From a virus, in the IMG/VR virus record IMGVR_UViG_3300028734_000012, positions 62,001-126,000 of that record: a stretch of DNA of 64,000 bases; one strand, 5' to 3'. Positions within the stretch are counted from its first letter, which is position 1. The number at the start of each line of letters is the position of its first letter. The notes beneath the pieces were generated by a model. It did not search any database. It saw only the letters and a program-made list of their open reading frames with translations, and was not told where the DNA came from. A program made the translations under genes and the position numbers. This document shows positions 47,655-58,799 of this stretch, piece by piece.

Positions 47655-49459
47655 ATGGCTTTAGGTAAAGGCTCTAAATACTTACAAGAGTTTGGTGTTG
47701 AGATTGGTGTTGAGGTTAAAGATAAGGATAGTGTAAAGCAAGTTAATCTTATCGTAGACCAACTTAAAGAAGTATTTAAAAATAAATTAGGCGATAACGA
47801 ACTATTCAATTATAAACAAGAATGGAAAAATGTACAAAAATTAACAAGTCTAATCGATGAATTAGGGTCTGGAATGCGTGCAACATTTTTAGGTTCTGGT
47901 TCTAATTTACTTTCTACATTTTCATTAAATTTTGAAAATTTACATAAAGGTATAACAACAGTTCTAATCGATTTCAAGGAAATGATTAGATTAAAAGATG
48001 CGGCTAATGCTGGTGGAGAATTTATTAAAAGTGGAACACCAGAAGTAAATACTACCGTAGTTGATAAGACTAATCCTAAGTACCAGATGAGCGAAGTTAT
48101 AAAGTTATATACAGAATTAAGAAATAAAGCTGAACAATTTGCAAAGCAAAGCGTTGGTTCAGAAAAATGGCAAGAAGCAGAAGTTCAACTAAGTAATGCT
48201 CAAACAAGATTAGATGAGTACATACAAAAACATGAAAAATTAATTGATGATGAAAAACTCCGTTCTACCATATTAAAGAATCAGATTATGTTAAGTGAAA
48301 AACTTAATATGTTAGAAGCAAACAAATTAGATAAAGAAGAATCCACAGAAGCAAAAGATAATTTATCTTTATATAACCAAACATTAGGTATATTAAATAC
48401 TATACATACTACAAAAATAAAACTTGTTACAGCGGATGAAAAATCTAGTTTATTATTAAAAGAGCAATTAAAAACATTACAACAAGAACTATCTAGTAAT
48501 GTTGGTAGTGGTAGATTGACCACTAGTCAAGTTTCAAACGTAAACAGCGGAACAGAAAATAATGACAAAATAGAAGCTAGTTATGCAGGAATTGTTCAAA
48601 AACAAGAGCAATCATTAAAACTAGCTAAAGAACAATCAGCCGCAGAAGATGGCTTAAAGTCCTCTCTCAATTATCAAGTAACTTTAAAAGAAAAAATTAA
48701 TTCAGAAAATGCAAAAAATAATACAGAAGTTGCAAGTGCGTATAATAATCTTTTAGCTAAAGAAGAGATTGTATCTCAAACATATAAATCTCAAATATTA
48801 GATAAACAAAAAATAGTATCACTTGAAAACGATTATTCAGATAAGATGTCTATTGTAGATGCAAAAGAAAAAAGTTTACAAAGAAAAAATACAGAAGAAA
48901 TAGATACTGATAATATTAAAACCGCAATAAAAGCTTACGATGATTTAATCGAAGCTAAAATAAGATTGACAAAATTACAACAACAAAAAGCAAACGATGT
49001 TGTAATCGAGTCAAATGTTCAATCAGTTAAGAAATTGCAGTCTGCTTATACAACAGCATCTTCTGCTGTACTTAAAGACAATTCTGTTGTAGCTTCTAAT
49101 GAAAAAGTTAAGGAATCAGTCATCGAAGCAGACAAAAAATTGCTTGAAGCACAGAATAATATTTCTGACGGATTAAAAAATTCTACTGTTCATGTTTCAA
49201 GTTTTAATAGCAAAATGACAGATATGATTCGGAACGTATTCCAATATAGAATAGCTTCTTCTGCATTCCAAGAAGTAGACCAAGCTATTATGGCAAGTAT
49301 AAAAAAAGTAAAAGCACTTGACGATTCAATGACACAGATTAGATTAGTCACTGGTGGAACAAGTCAAGAAGCACAACAAATGATTGGTACTTATGCTAAC
49401 CTAGCCCTTCAACTACATACTACAACACAAGCTGTTGCAGATGGTTCGGTAGAGTGGCT
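47655..49459 (+). CDS. tape measure protein, exon 1
   Basis: The N-terminal part (601 codons plus two bases) starts MALGKGSKYLQEFGVEIG after AGAGAGGGGGGA and is mostly coiled coil. It ends at ...ADGSVEWL: the CT of a leucine codon at 49458-49459 is joined by splicing to G at 50617. Without splicing the frame runs 10 codons into the intron and stops at 49488. The site lies in the conserved EWLRQGKT motif of siphovirus tape measures. Together with exon 2 the protein has 2,475 residues. Confidence 0.85.
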
Positions 49460-50616
49460 TTTTAATCGAGGTCACTATAAATTCCTTTAACTGACGGGGA
49501 ACTCCTTAGAGATTATTCTACTAACTTATTATGGTGACATAAATAAGGGCAAGCAGTAATGTGCTTGGTATAGTAAAAAAGAATAATATTGGACAATCCG
49601 CAACCAAGTCTCTATTTATTTAGAGGAAGGCTCAACGACTATTCCGAGAGGAAGTACATGCAAGTGCATGGAAATGGGGAATATTTCATATTACAATATG
49701 AAATAAAGATATAGCCTATGCTTATAGGAAACTATGAGAAAATTCCATTTTAGTATTCGTTAATATATTATAGAAAGAAGGTTTTGTGGATACAGATAAT
49801 CAAGAAATTAAAGTAAGAATTAACAATTTTAATTTAGAACATTTTAAAGGTTTAGGATATGATGTAAAAATTAATGATAATATTATCATTAAAACGTGTG
49901 AACTTCCTAATGGCTCTGGAATTAAAGTTGATGTAAAATGTAAATATTGTAAAAAGATATTTAAAAAACCATATAGAAAATACTTAGAAACTAAAGATGA
50001 TATTTGTTGTGATAAATGTAAGACTAAAAAATGTGAAAAAACTAATATTAAAAGGTATGGTAATAAATGTTCTTTAAGAAATAAAGATATTTTAGATAAG
50101 GCTAAACAAACTAATATTAAAAAATTAGGTGTTGAGTATCCTTTTCAAAATAAGGAAATATTAAAGAAGTGCATAAAAACATCATCTAAAAAATATGGTA
50201 TAAACTACAGGAAACATAGTACGAGTAAACAACAATTATATATTTATAATTTATATGGTGGGATTTTAAATTATAATATTGGTAATTATTTTTTAGATAT
50301 ATATTTTAAAGATTCTAATATTTATTTTGAGTACGATGGTTCTGGTCATAATCTTGGGGTTAGACTAGGTACATTTACAATAGATGAATTTAATAAAAAT
50401 GAATTAAATAGAGAAAAATTTCTATATGATTTAGGAATAAAAGAATTTAGAATAATATCTGGAACTGATAAACTACCATCTGATGCTGAACTAATAAGTA
50501 TTAAGAACAAGGCATTCGAAATATTAATTAATCAAGATTTTTATAAATATACATATAATATAGATACTAAAATGGAATCTTTTGAGAAGTAACGATTCTT
50601 AAAAGTAATATTACAG
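49460..50616 (+). mobile_element. group I intron in the tape measure gene
   Basis: Core signatures are visible: GGACAATCCGCAACCAAG (49591-49608, P4/Q region), GGCTCAACGACTA (49629-49641, R) and AAGATATAGCC (49706-49716, S). P1 can form between exon AGTGGCT and GGTCACT (49470-49476), putting a U-G pair at the splice site as expected. The last intron base is G50616, and joining restores EWL-RQGKT in frame. It carries its own endonuclease gene in the 3' part. The splice sites are inferred but agree in frame, U-G pair and terminal G. Confidence 0.88.
49786..50592 (+). CDS. intron-encoded homing endonuclease, PD-(D/E)XK/Vsr-like
   Basis: A 268-residue protein with GTG start after GAAAGAAGG. Zinc pairs CKYC (52-55) and CDKC are followed by repeats of the form KTNIKRYGNKCSLRNKDI, KQTNIKKLGVEYPFQNKEI, DNA-binding repeats known from phage homing enzymes. 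The nuclease part FLDIYFKDSNIYFEYDGSGH, with later LGIKEFRIISG, has the D...E-x-D layout of Vsr/PD-(D/E)XK folds. It is neither HNH nor GIY-YIG. It should cut intronless tape-measure genes near the insertion site. Confidence 0.8.
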   Translation: MDTDNQEIKVRINNFNLEHFKGLGYDVKINDNIIIKTCELPNGSGIKVDVKCKYCKKIFKKPYRKYLETKDDICCDKCKTKKCEKTNIKRYGNKCSLRNKDILDKAKQTNIKKLGVEYPFQNKEILKKCIKTSSKKYGINYRKHSTSKQQLYIYNLYGGILNYNIGNYFLDIYFKDSNIYFEYDGSGHNLGVRLGTFTIDEFNKNELNREKFLYDLGIKEFRIISGTDKLPSDAELISIKNKAFEILINQDFYKYTYNIDTKMESFEK

Positions 50617-53600
50617 GAGACAGGGCAAAACAGTAGAAGATACAACGACTTTATTAAAGGCTTCTACAACCTTATCTAAAGTTGGTATGATGGATTCTGC
50701 CCAATCTACAGAATTAATGACAGCCGCTTTAAATGGTTTTAAACTTAGTGCAAGTGATGCTATGGGTGTCGTTGATAAGTTCTCTGCATTGGATTTAAAA
50801 TATGCTACATCAGCAGAAGAAATTGCAACAGCGTTACAATACGTTGCATCTAGTGCTGGATTAGCAGGAGTTGGCATTGACAAAATGAGTGCCTTGATTA
50901 CCGTAGCTTCTTCTGTTACAAGATTATCAGCAGAAACTATTGGTAATGCTTGGAAGAGTGTTACTGCTAGAATGCAAAATATCAAAATTGGCAAGTTTGT
51001 TGATGATGATACTAGCGAAGCATTAAATGACGTTGAAAAAGTTCTTAATAAATTAGGAATTAAACTAAGAGATACTAACGATTCATGGCGCAATATGGAA
51101 GATGTACTTGATGATGTTGGCAAAAAATGGAATACATATACAGATATAGAAAAATCTGCATTAGCAACTTCTATAGCTGGTACTCGTCAACGTAACGTTT
51201 TTATTGCCACAATGGAAAACTATGATAAGGTATTAGAAGCAACAAGTGTTTCAGCTACATCAGCAGGAACAGCCCAAGAAAAATATGCCGCAATTTCGGA
51301 TTCAGTTGATGGTAAACTTAACAACCTTATTGCAACATGGGATAAGCTAGTTAATAATCTTAACCAAAGTGGTAATTTTAAAGGAATACTTGATTTAGGT
51401 ACTTCATTAGTTGGTATGTTAGACTATGGAATAAATAAATTAAATTTATTATCTGCCGCACTTGTATTAGTTGGTGGTAAATTATTAGGTTTAGGTATCG
51501 AAGGTTTAATGACTAAGTTTTCAACTATGTCAACAGCTACAGATGGGTATGTCATTACTTTAGGTAAATTAGCACAAGCAACAATGTTAGGCAACGTAGA
51601 AACACAAAAGACACAAATTCTATACGATGGTCAAGTATTAAATTTAGGTAAATTAAATCAAGCGCAGTTAATTTCAGTTATTAGTAGTAATAAAGAATTA
51701 GCTGGTTTAAAATTATTAGATGCAGAAAAAATAGAAGCGGTTCTTGTCACGCAAGGGGTAAGTGCCGTAATAGCAAAAGATACCGCAATAAAGCTTACTG
51801 ATGTAACTGCCACTGGTGCGGCTACTGTAGCAACTGGTGGATTTACTGTAGTTATGAAGGGTTTAACTGCGGCAATAGCGGCTAATCCAATTGGTTTTTG
51901 GTTAACATTAATTACTACATTATTATCAGTTGCTATTCCCTTAATTCAACACTTTGCAGGAGCAGAACAAGATTTAGCTAATAAGTCAAAAGAATTATTA
52001 GATACATTTGCTACACAAAAAGCAACATTAGATAGTAACGCTAAAAGTATTAGTGATGTAAGCACCGAATATGCCAAATTAAGACAAGGTGTAGATGCTT
52101 TAAATAATAATGTAAGTTTATCATCTACCGAATATACTAGATTTTTAGAATTAAATAAACAAATTGCAGGAGTTTCACCAGAACTAGTTAAGGGGTATGA
52201 TTCACAAGGTAATGCTCTATTAGACTTAAACGGTGGTGTAAATGCAGTTGTTACATCATTAACAGAAATGATTGCAAAACAAAAGGAATCATATAATCAA
52301 AGTATAGTTAAAGATGCCGATAATATATGGAATGGGATTAAAGGTAAAGTAGACGAATATAATACTTCTTTAACTAATTTAGATGAAATACAAAAGACTA
52401 TAAATACTAATACTGGTTTATCACAAGACAAAATGCTAACTTTATCTGAACAATTAGATAAACTTGGTATATCATATACAAAAGTTTATAAAGAAGCAAA
52501 AAATGCTAATGAATATGGTACGTGGAGTTTTGATTTTGGTGGTATAGATACTAAAGATGTAACAAAAAAAATATCAGATTCAAAAAATGATATAAAAAAA
52601 TCTTTAGAAACTGAACTAGCTAAAATACAACCAGTGATACAAGCAAAAGTTGAACTTGATGATAATTATAAAAAAATGGGAAGTCAATTACAATCAGTTG
52701 TTACCAAAGCTGTTTCTGGTTTAAACTTTAGTAAAATTGGAAGTAACACAACAGAAATTAGTGACTATATCTCAAAGAATATAATCAAACCAATCTCCGA
52801 CAATTCCCCAAAAATACAAGAAGCTTGGAATAAGGCATTAAAATTACAAACTGATTTTAGTAAAGGCACAATAGATAAAACTAAATTTACAGCAGAAGTA
52901 AATGATTTATTTAAAGAAGCATTTTCTGGTGTGGATACAAAAACTTTAGATGTATTAAAAAATTCATTAACAAATGCAGGAGTTGAAGGTAACGGATTAA
53001 TTCAAATGTTCACTAATCTACTTACACCTACAAAAGATGAAACTGATGCAATTGCCGCACAAGCTGATGCTTTAGATTCTTTGAGCACTACAATTACCAC
53101 TATAGTTGATAAATATAATTCTCTTGGTGATGTTATAGAAAATATTAATACACATCATGCCGTATCATCTGATGATATGAAAGCAATTATAAAAAACTAT
53201 AGCGATTTAACTCCTGCTCTATTAGAGTATTCAGCAGGAATTAGAAGCGCCGCTAATATAGAAGATTTATTAAAAGCTAAACAAAAAGAACAAGCTGATG
53301 CATATAAGAAAAATATACAAGACCAAATAAGCAATAGCACTGATTTTTACACTCAAAAAATGGCAAAAGAAAATACATTGGCAACTCAATTAGAAGCTAA
53401 CTATCAAATAGATTATGCAAAATATACAACATTCCAACAACTTAAAAATGCTGTTGATGTAGCTGTACTTAATAAGCAAATAGGATTAGTAACTCTTTCT
53501 GGAAAAATTTTAGCTGATGAATATTTAGCTGATGCAACTAATTATGGTAGTTTCGAGAATGGTAAAACTAAAATTTCTGATGCAGTTAGGTTAAATATTG

Positions 53601-56239
53601 AAGGTCTTAATGAAGACAAAATTAGAGCATTAGCTAAACAATACGGAATTGATGTTGGAAAATATGGCGATGGAGAAGCGGCAAAAGCAAAAATTACCGC
53701 AGAAGTCACTGGAAAAATAGTCCAAATGTATGCCGCAACTAACGATGGGTTTAAGAGTACATTACAAACTCAATTAGAATTGGCTAAAGCAAGCGTAGCT
53801 TCTATGGAAGGTAACGGACAAGACGGTGGTAGGGCATACATAAATGCACAAAATAGTATTGTAGCTTTACAAAAAGCTTTAAATGGTGGTACAACAACAG
53901 ATACAAGTGGAATACAAAAAACAATTGACGGTATTCTAGGAAGTATTAATACTAGCATACCAAAAACTACAAAAGAATTAGATGCAGTTGATGCCGCTAC
54001 TAAGAAAGCCGCTAGTACCGCAAAGTCAGAAGCAAGTGCCGCCGAGACAGCCGCTAATAAAGCCGCCGCCGCATTAAAAGCAAAGTATGAGTTAGAACGT
54101 AAGGTAATAGAAACAGCAAAAGATACTGGAAAATATGATGTTAATAAGATAGGATATTATACCGCATTAAATAGCCTACAAGCTAAATGGGCTAAATCTG
54201 CTTTAGACACAGAAGACAAATTAACATTACAAAAAGATACTTATGGTGCGCTTAAAGACTATCAAGACGATATTTTAAAATCTTCTTATGATGAACTTGC
54301 AAGAAGAGAAGACCTTAACATAATAGGAAAAGATTCAGAAGCTTCACTTCAAAATCTGTTAGAAATTCAAAAGAACTTAAATTCAAGTGGAATGACACTA
54401 GCAAATACAGCAGAAAAACAACTTGAACTACAAAAGAAAATCCTTGCAGTTAAAAAAGCTATTGCTGATTCTGAACAAGATACTCTTGACCATGATGTAT
54501 CAATGGGAACAGTTCAAGAAAATAGTATTCAGTACGTACAAAGATTACAAGCTATATATGCAAAATTAAATTCAAGTAATATAGCAGACAAAAAAGATTT
54601 ATGGGATTTACAAGAAAAAATTTATGATGCTGAAAAAGCTTATGCTAAAGAACAATTAGATAATGCTTCAAAAGCTATCGATAAGAAAATAGCGGCATAC
54701 CAAAAACAACAAGATGCGATTGAGAAAACATATCAGAAACAAATAGATGCAGATGAAGCAGAAATCAAATCATTAGACAAAAAAGAAACTGTTCTTGAAG
54801 ATTTATATCAACCACAACTTGATGCTATTGATGCCCAAACTAAGGCTTTAGAAAAACAAGAGAAACTAATGGAAAATATGTATCAACCACAAATTGATGC
54901 ATTACAAAAAGTACTAGATGAAAAAGAAGCTGAAAATAATTTAACTGATAAATCTATTGCGCTTGAGAAAGCAAAACAAGATTTAGCTAAAGCTGAAAGT
55001 CAAAAAGTAAACCGTATATATAAACAGGGTGAAGGGTTTGTATTTGAAGCAGATAAAACTGCGGTTTCTGATGCTAAGAAGACTTTAGATGATTTAAATT
55101 ATCAAGCAGAAATCGATGCAATAACTGCTCAAAAAGATAAATTACAATCTTCACTAGATTCAGAGAAAAAAGCGTTAGAAGACCAAATTACGACACTGAA
55201 TGATTATAAGACTACATTACAAGATAATTGGGATGCTGAAAAGAAAGTCTTAGATGACCAAATTAAAACATTGAATACTCATAAAGATAACTTACAAGAT
55301 ATTGTTGATGCTGAAAAGAAATCTATACAAGACCAAATAGATTCTTTAAATGATTATAAAGATGAGTGGGATGAACTCGTAGATTATTACGATGAAAATA
55401 GTGATGAGTTTATTAAGAAAATGACTAATAATAATGTTAATGAGACAGGGTTATTAAAATCAAGATTAGCAAGTTATATTAGTCAAAATACTGACTTCTT
55501 AGATTTATTTACAACAAGTAATGATAATGAAAATTCTTTATTAACAGATAGAGAAGATTCTTACACAGAAAGTAATCAAGCATCATTAGTATTATATAAT
55601 CAAAAGACAGCAGATTATTTAGCTAGTCAGACAAAATTCTTAGCACAGTTATCTGATGGTAATTCTAAAGAGAATGCTTTATTAACTACAAGACTTGCTA
55701 ATTTAGATTCATTTAGGGCTAAATATGCAGTTTCACAAAATCAAATTGTTGCAACAAATAGTACAATAATTAATTCTAATGATAAGTTAGCAAGCAGTTA
55801 TAGTAATGCGGCATCTGCGGCATCAAACTATATCGATTCACTAGCAAGCGTAGCCGCCGCTAAATCAAAGAGTAGTAGTAGCGCTCCTAATAGTAACTAC
55901 GTTGCTCACGGGGCTTATGCTGATGGTGGTGTTGATACTAAGGGTGGATTAAATATGCTACATGGTACTCCAACAAGTCCAGAAACAATATTTAATGCAA
56001 CTGATAGTAAGAAACTATACGATGTTGTACATAACAATAGTAATCTAGCAGAATACTTCACAAGCAAGATGGAAACACATAACTCTAAAATTACATCAAG
56101 CAATGATAAGAACGTTAATATTACAATTGGGGATGTCAACTTACACGAAGTTGAAAATCCAGATACAGCGGCTAAAGCTATCGTTGAGAAACTTCCAGCT
56201 AGTGTATTGCAAGCATTGTTTAGTAGAAGCGGTTCTTAA
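50617..56239 (+). CDS. tape measure protein, exon 2
   Basis: It begins with the last base of the split leucine codon, then RQGKTVEDTTTLLKASTTLSKVGMMDSAQ, the hallmark of tape measures. Further on are a hydrophobic pair of helices (LTAAIAANPIGFWLTLITTLLSVAIPLI), very long coiled coil (KQIDADEAEIKSLDKKETVLEDLYQPQ repeated with variation) and a C-terminal globular end (AHGAYADGGVDTKGG...TPTSPETIFNATDSKKLYDVV). With exon 1 the protein has 2,475 residues; using the known ratio of about 0.15 nm per residue, the tail would be very long. It is the scaffold that sets tail length and is ejected with DNA. Confidence 0.93.
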
Positions 56240-56331
56240 TATACGTTAACATTTAGGAATATAGTTGAAAGAGAGTGATTGTCATGTGACATTTTTTAAT
56301 AAATAATCAAAATTTATAGAGGGAGAAAATA

Positions 56332-58302
56332 ATGGATATTAATGATAAAATGGTAAGTGTATTGTCGGAAACAATTGTTGATTCAGTTAATAAAGCGGTA
56401 GAAAATATCGATTATGATAAAAGTTTTAAAGCAATTGTTACGGCAGTACTAGGAAATAATCAATATAAAGTTGCATTTAATGGAGCAGAATATAATATTC
56501 CTGCTGGAATTAAAAATACAACATTTAAAATAAATGATTCAGTATGGGTTATGATACCACAAAATAGATGGGCTGATATGTATATATCTTCTAGTGTAAT
56601 ACCTAGCGCTACTGTGTTGCCAACACCTAATACTTGGATTGCTACAGCTACTACAATGGGAGATAGCAATTGGGGATACTATTTAACTATACCCAATTTT
56701 GTATTTACAGAGGGTTGTCAAGTAACATTTAAAGCCCCTATTGCTCCAATAGAAGGAATTTGGATATATGTAAGTATACCAAATGTTACTACATTTGGTA
56801 TCCGTAAATTAAATGGGGAGTACCCAACAAGTGATAGTTGGGTAGCTAATGCAATGGTTACAGTGACTTTATCATCATCAGTAGTTTTAGATTATGGTAG
56901 TGGCTCTGCCCGTGGTGGTACAGCTTTTTTTAAAGGTGGCGCAGGAAGTATAAAAGATATGTATGACTTCCCATTAAGTATACAGACAGCCACACCTACG
57001 CCTGTGAATACTAATCATATATGGATAGCAAATGACACTAAGAGGATTTTAGTTATTGATGAAGCCGTCAGAGCAGGATATGATAATTATTATTGCGCTA
57101 AAACTAGTAACACAAATAATAAATACTTAAATCTTGTAACTACAAAAAAAACTACAGACGGTACAAAAATAACTATGTTCGATAACTATATTAATAGAGA
57201 TGCTACCCCTTGGACTACTGCAAATAATGTAGCTTTTACAAATGGAAGTACCATAACTTCTTTATCTCAATTTCCTTTAATATATAGTAAAGTTAATGGT
57301 GCTGTTGATATGGAAACAGCTTATAGATGGGATGGTTCTGCTTGGCAATATTTAAGTCAAAAAGGTAAATATGTATTTTCTGGATTTACTGGTGCATCAC
57401 CATATAATCATATGTATAATAGAAGTGGAAACGTTTTAATTCAACATTCAGATATTATAGTGCCATATAGTTATCCTATCTATTCAAAATTTTCACCAGA
57501 TGGAGTATATTTATTTGTTTCGATATACAGTTCCCCATATTTATATGCATTTAAAAGAATTGGAGATACTTTTACACAAATTACCTTTAATTTACATTTA
57601 CAAAATTATATATTTGATATACAGTTTAGCCATGATGGTAATTACGTAGCACTTTGTACCTATTCTTTAGCTACATGTGATATTTATAAAAAACAACCAG
57701 ACGGTTCTTGGGTATTTTTAACTTCACTTTCTGGTCAATATACATATTGTTGTGCGTGGTCACAAGACGATAGTTATCTTTCATTTAGTGGAAGATACAA
57801 TTATATATATCTGTATAAAAAATCTGGTGATACATTTACATATTTAACAATTAATGTTATTGGGACGGCATCATCTTCATATTATAAATACAAAATGGAA
57901 TATGATAGTACTGGAAATTTTATTGTATGTACATCTAACACCACACCATATATAAATTTATTGTATAAAACTTCTGAAACTACTTTTAATGTAATGGCAA
58001 CAACTAACTATGGAGTACCATCCCAATATACAAATGTTAAGTTCCTACCAAATAACTATATAGTATTAGGGGCTGGTGGTTATTTATATATATATTCATA
58101 TACATATAATACTTTCACATATATTAATACAATTGTAGTTGGTACTAATGTTAGTTCTTTAGATGTGAATAATACTGGGACTTATTTAATAGTTGGTGGT
58201 ACTAATTATATGTATATGTATTCTATAAGTGGGGCAACACTTACATTAGTTAATACTATAGCTATATCTGGTACTGGGTATGGATGTACCTTATTAAATT
58301 AA
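56332..58302 (+). CDS. distal tail/baseplate protein with beta-propeller-like domain
   Basis: A 656-residue protein. Residues about 1-90 (FKAIVTAVLGNNQYKVAFNGAEYNIPAGI, FKINDSVWVMIPQNRWADMYI) look like the OB-type domain seen in baseplate proteins. Residues about 355-656 are six or seven repeats of about 45 residues such as YSKFSPDGVYLFVSI...YLYAFKRIGDTFTQI and FSHDGNYVALCTYS, the pattern of a WD40-like beta-propeller. A propeller on a tail protein suggests binding to a surface glycan or protein. The assignment as propeller is by repeat pattern only. Confidence 0.65.
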   Translation: MDINDKMVSVLSETIVDSVNKAVENIDYDKSFKAIVTAVLGNNQYKVAFNGAEYNIPAGIKNTTFKINDSVWVMIPQNRWADMYISSSVIPSATVLPTPNTWIATATTMGDSNWGYYLTIPNFVFTEGCQVTFKAPIAPIEGIWIYVSIPNVTTFGIRKLNGEYPTSDSWVANAMVTVTLSSSVVLDYGSGSARGGTAFFKGGAGSIKDMYDFPLSIQTATPTPVNTNHIWIANDTKRILVIDEAVRAGYDNYYCAKTSNTNNKYLNLVTTKKTTDGTKITMFDNYINRDATPWTTANNVAFTNGSTITSLSQFPLIYSKVNGAVDMETAYRWDGSAWQYLSQKGKYVFSGFTGASPYNHMYNRSGNVLIQHSDIIVPYSYPIYSKFSPDGVYLFVSIYSSPYLYAFKRIGDTFTQITFNLHLQNYIFDIQFSHDGNYVALCTYSLATCDIYKKQPDGSWVFLTSLSGQYTYCCAWSQDDSYLSFSGRYNYIYLYKKSGDTFTYLTINVIGTASSSYYKYKMEYDSTGNFIVCTSNTTPYINLLYKTSETTFNVMATTNYGVPSQYTNVKFLPNNYIVLGAGGYLYIYSYTYNTFTYINTIVVGTNVSSLDVNNTGTYLIVGGTNYMYMYSISGATLTLVNTIAISGTGYGCTLLN

Positions 58303-58317
58303 TGAAAGGAGATATTA

Positions 58318-58623
58318 ATGTTTTATTATACATACGATATTAATGGTTACGTATTATCTAAATCAAATATACAACCAATTGATACTAAATATGGAATACA
58401 TGCAATAGATTTTGATTTAGATAACTATGATATAATTATTGGTTCAATAGACGAAAACTATAATATTACATTTTATACTCAAAATCCAAAACCAACAGCA
58501 ATACTAATACAAAACTTAACAATTTTAAAATCTAATTTATTAGATAGCGATAATATTATGCTAGATTTAGATTATAGATTAACATTACAAGAAAATGGAT
58601 TGAAAGAAAGTGATATTACATGA
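58318..58623 (+). CDS. small tail-associated protein
   Basis: A 101-residue protein starting MFYYTYDINGYVLSKSN with GAAAGGAG before it. It is beta-rich at the start with a helical end (LDLDYRLTLQENG). The stop overlaps the next ATG (ATGA). Position after a tail protein and before an XkdX-like gene suggests a fibre-region accessory. Confidence 0.6.
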   Translation: MFYYTYDINGYVLSKSNIQPIDTKYGIHAIDFDLDNYDIIIGSIDENYNITFYTQNPKPTAILIQNLTILKSNLLDSDNIMLDLDYRLTLQENGLKESDIT

Positions 58624-58766
58624 CATATAAATTGATTAAAAAGGTTATCGAAAATGGAGTTTACGATAAAGTTGATATCCAAAATAAGTTAGATGTTTTT
58701 ATGACATTTAATCGTATCACGCAAGAAGAATATACTGAATTACAAAATTTAATAAACACGAAATAA
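58620..58766 (+). CDS. XkdX-like small tail protein
   Basis: A 48-residue protein, MTYKLIKKVIENGVYDKVD..., from the ATG at 58620 (overlapping the preceding stop) to TAA at 58764. The layout of basic start, VYDKVDIQNKLDVF and ITQEEYTELQNLI resembles the XkdX family, where an aromatic-acidic core is followed by IT-EEY. The family is a common small protein near phage fibres with unknown role. Confidence 0.6.
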   Translation: MTYKLIKKVIENGVYDKVDIQNKLDVFMTFNRITQEEYTELQNLINTK

Positions 58767-58799
58767 GAGTTTCATTTAATTTAGAAAGGGGGTTTAATT

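Noticed and set aside
49460-50616. Two separate tape-measure genes
   Set aside because: Joining at the inferred splice sites restores both frame and the EWLRQGKT motif, and group I core sequences lie between.
56284-56289. Minimal ATG-TGA start-stop element after the tape measure
   Set aside because: An AGAGAG site precedes it, but a six-base match is expected by chance and the next gene has its own ribosome site.
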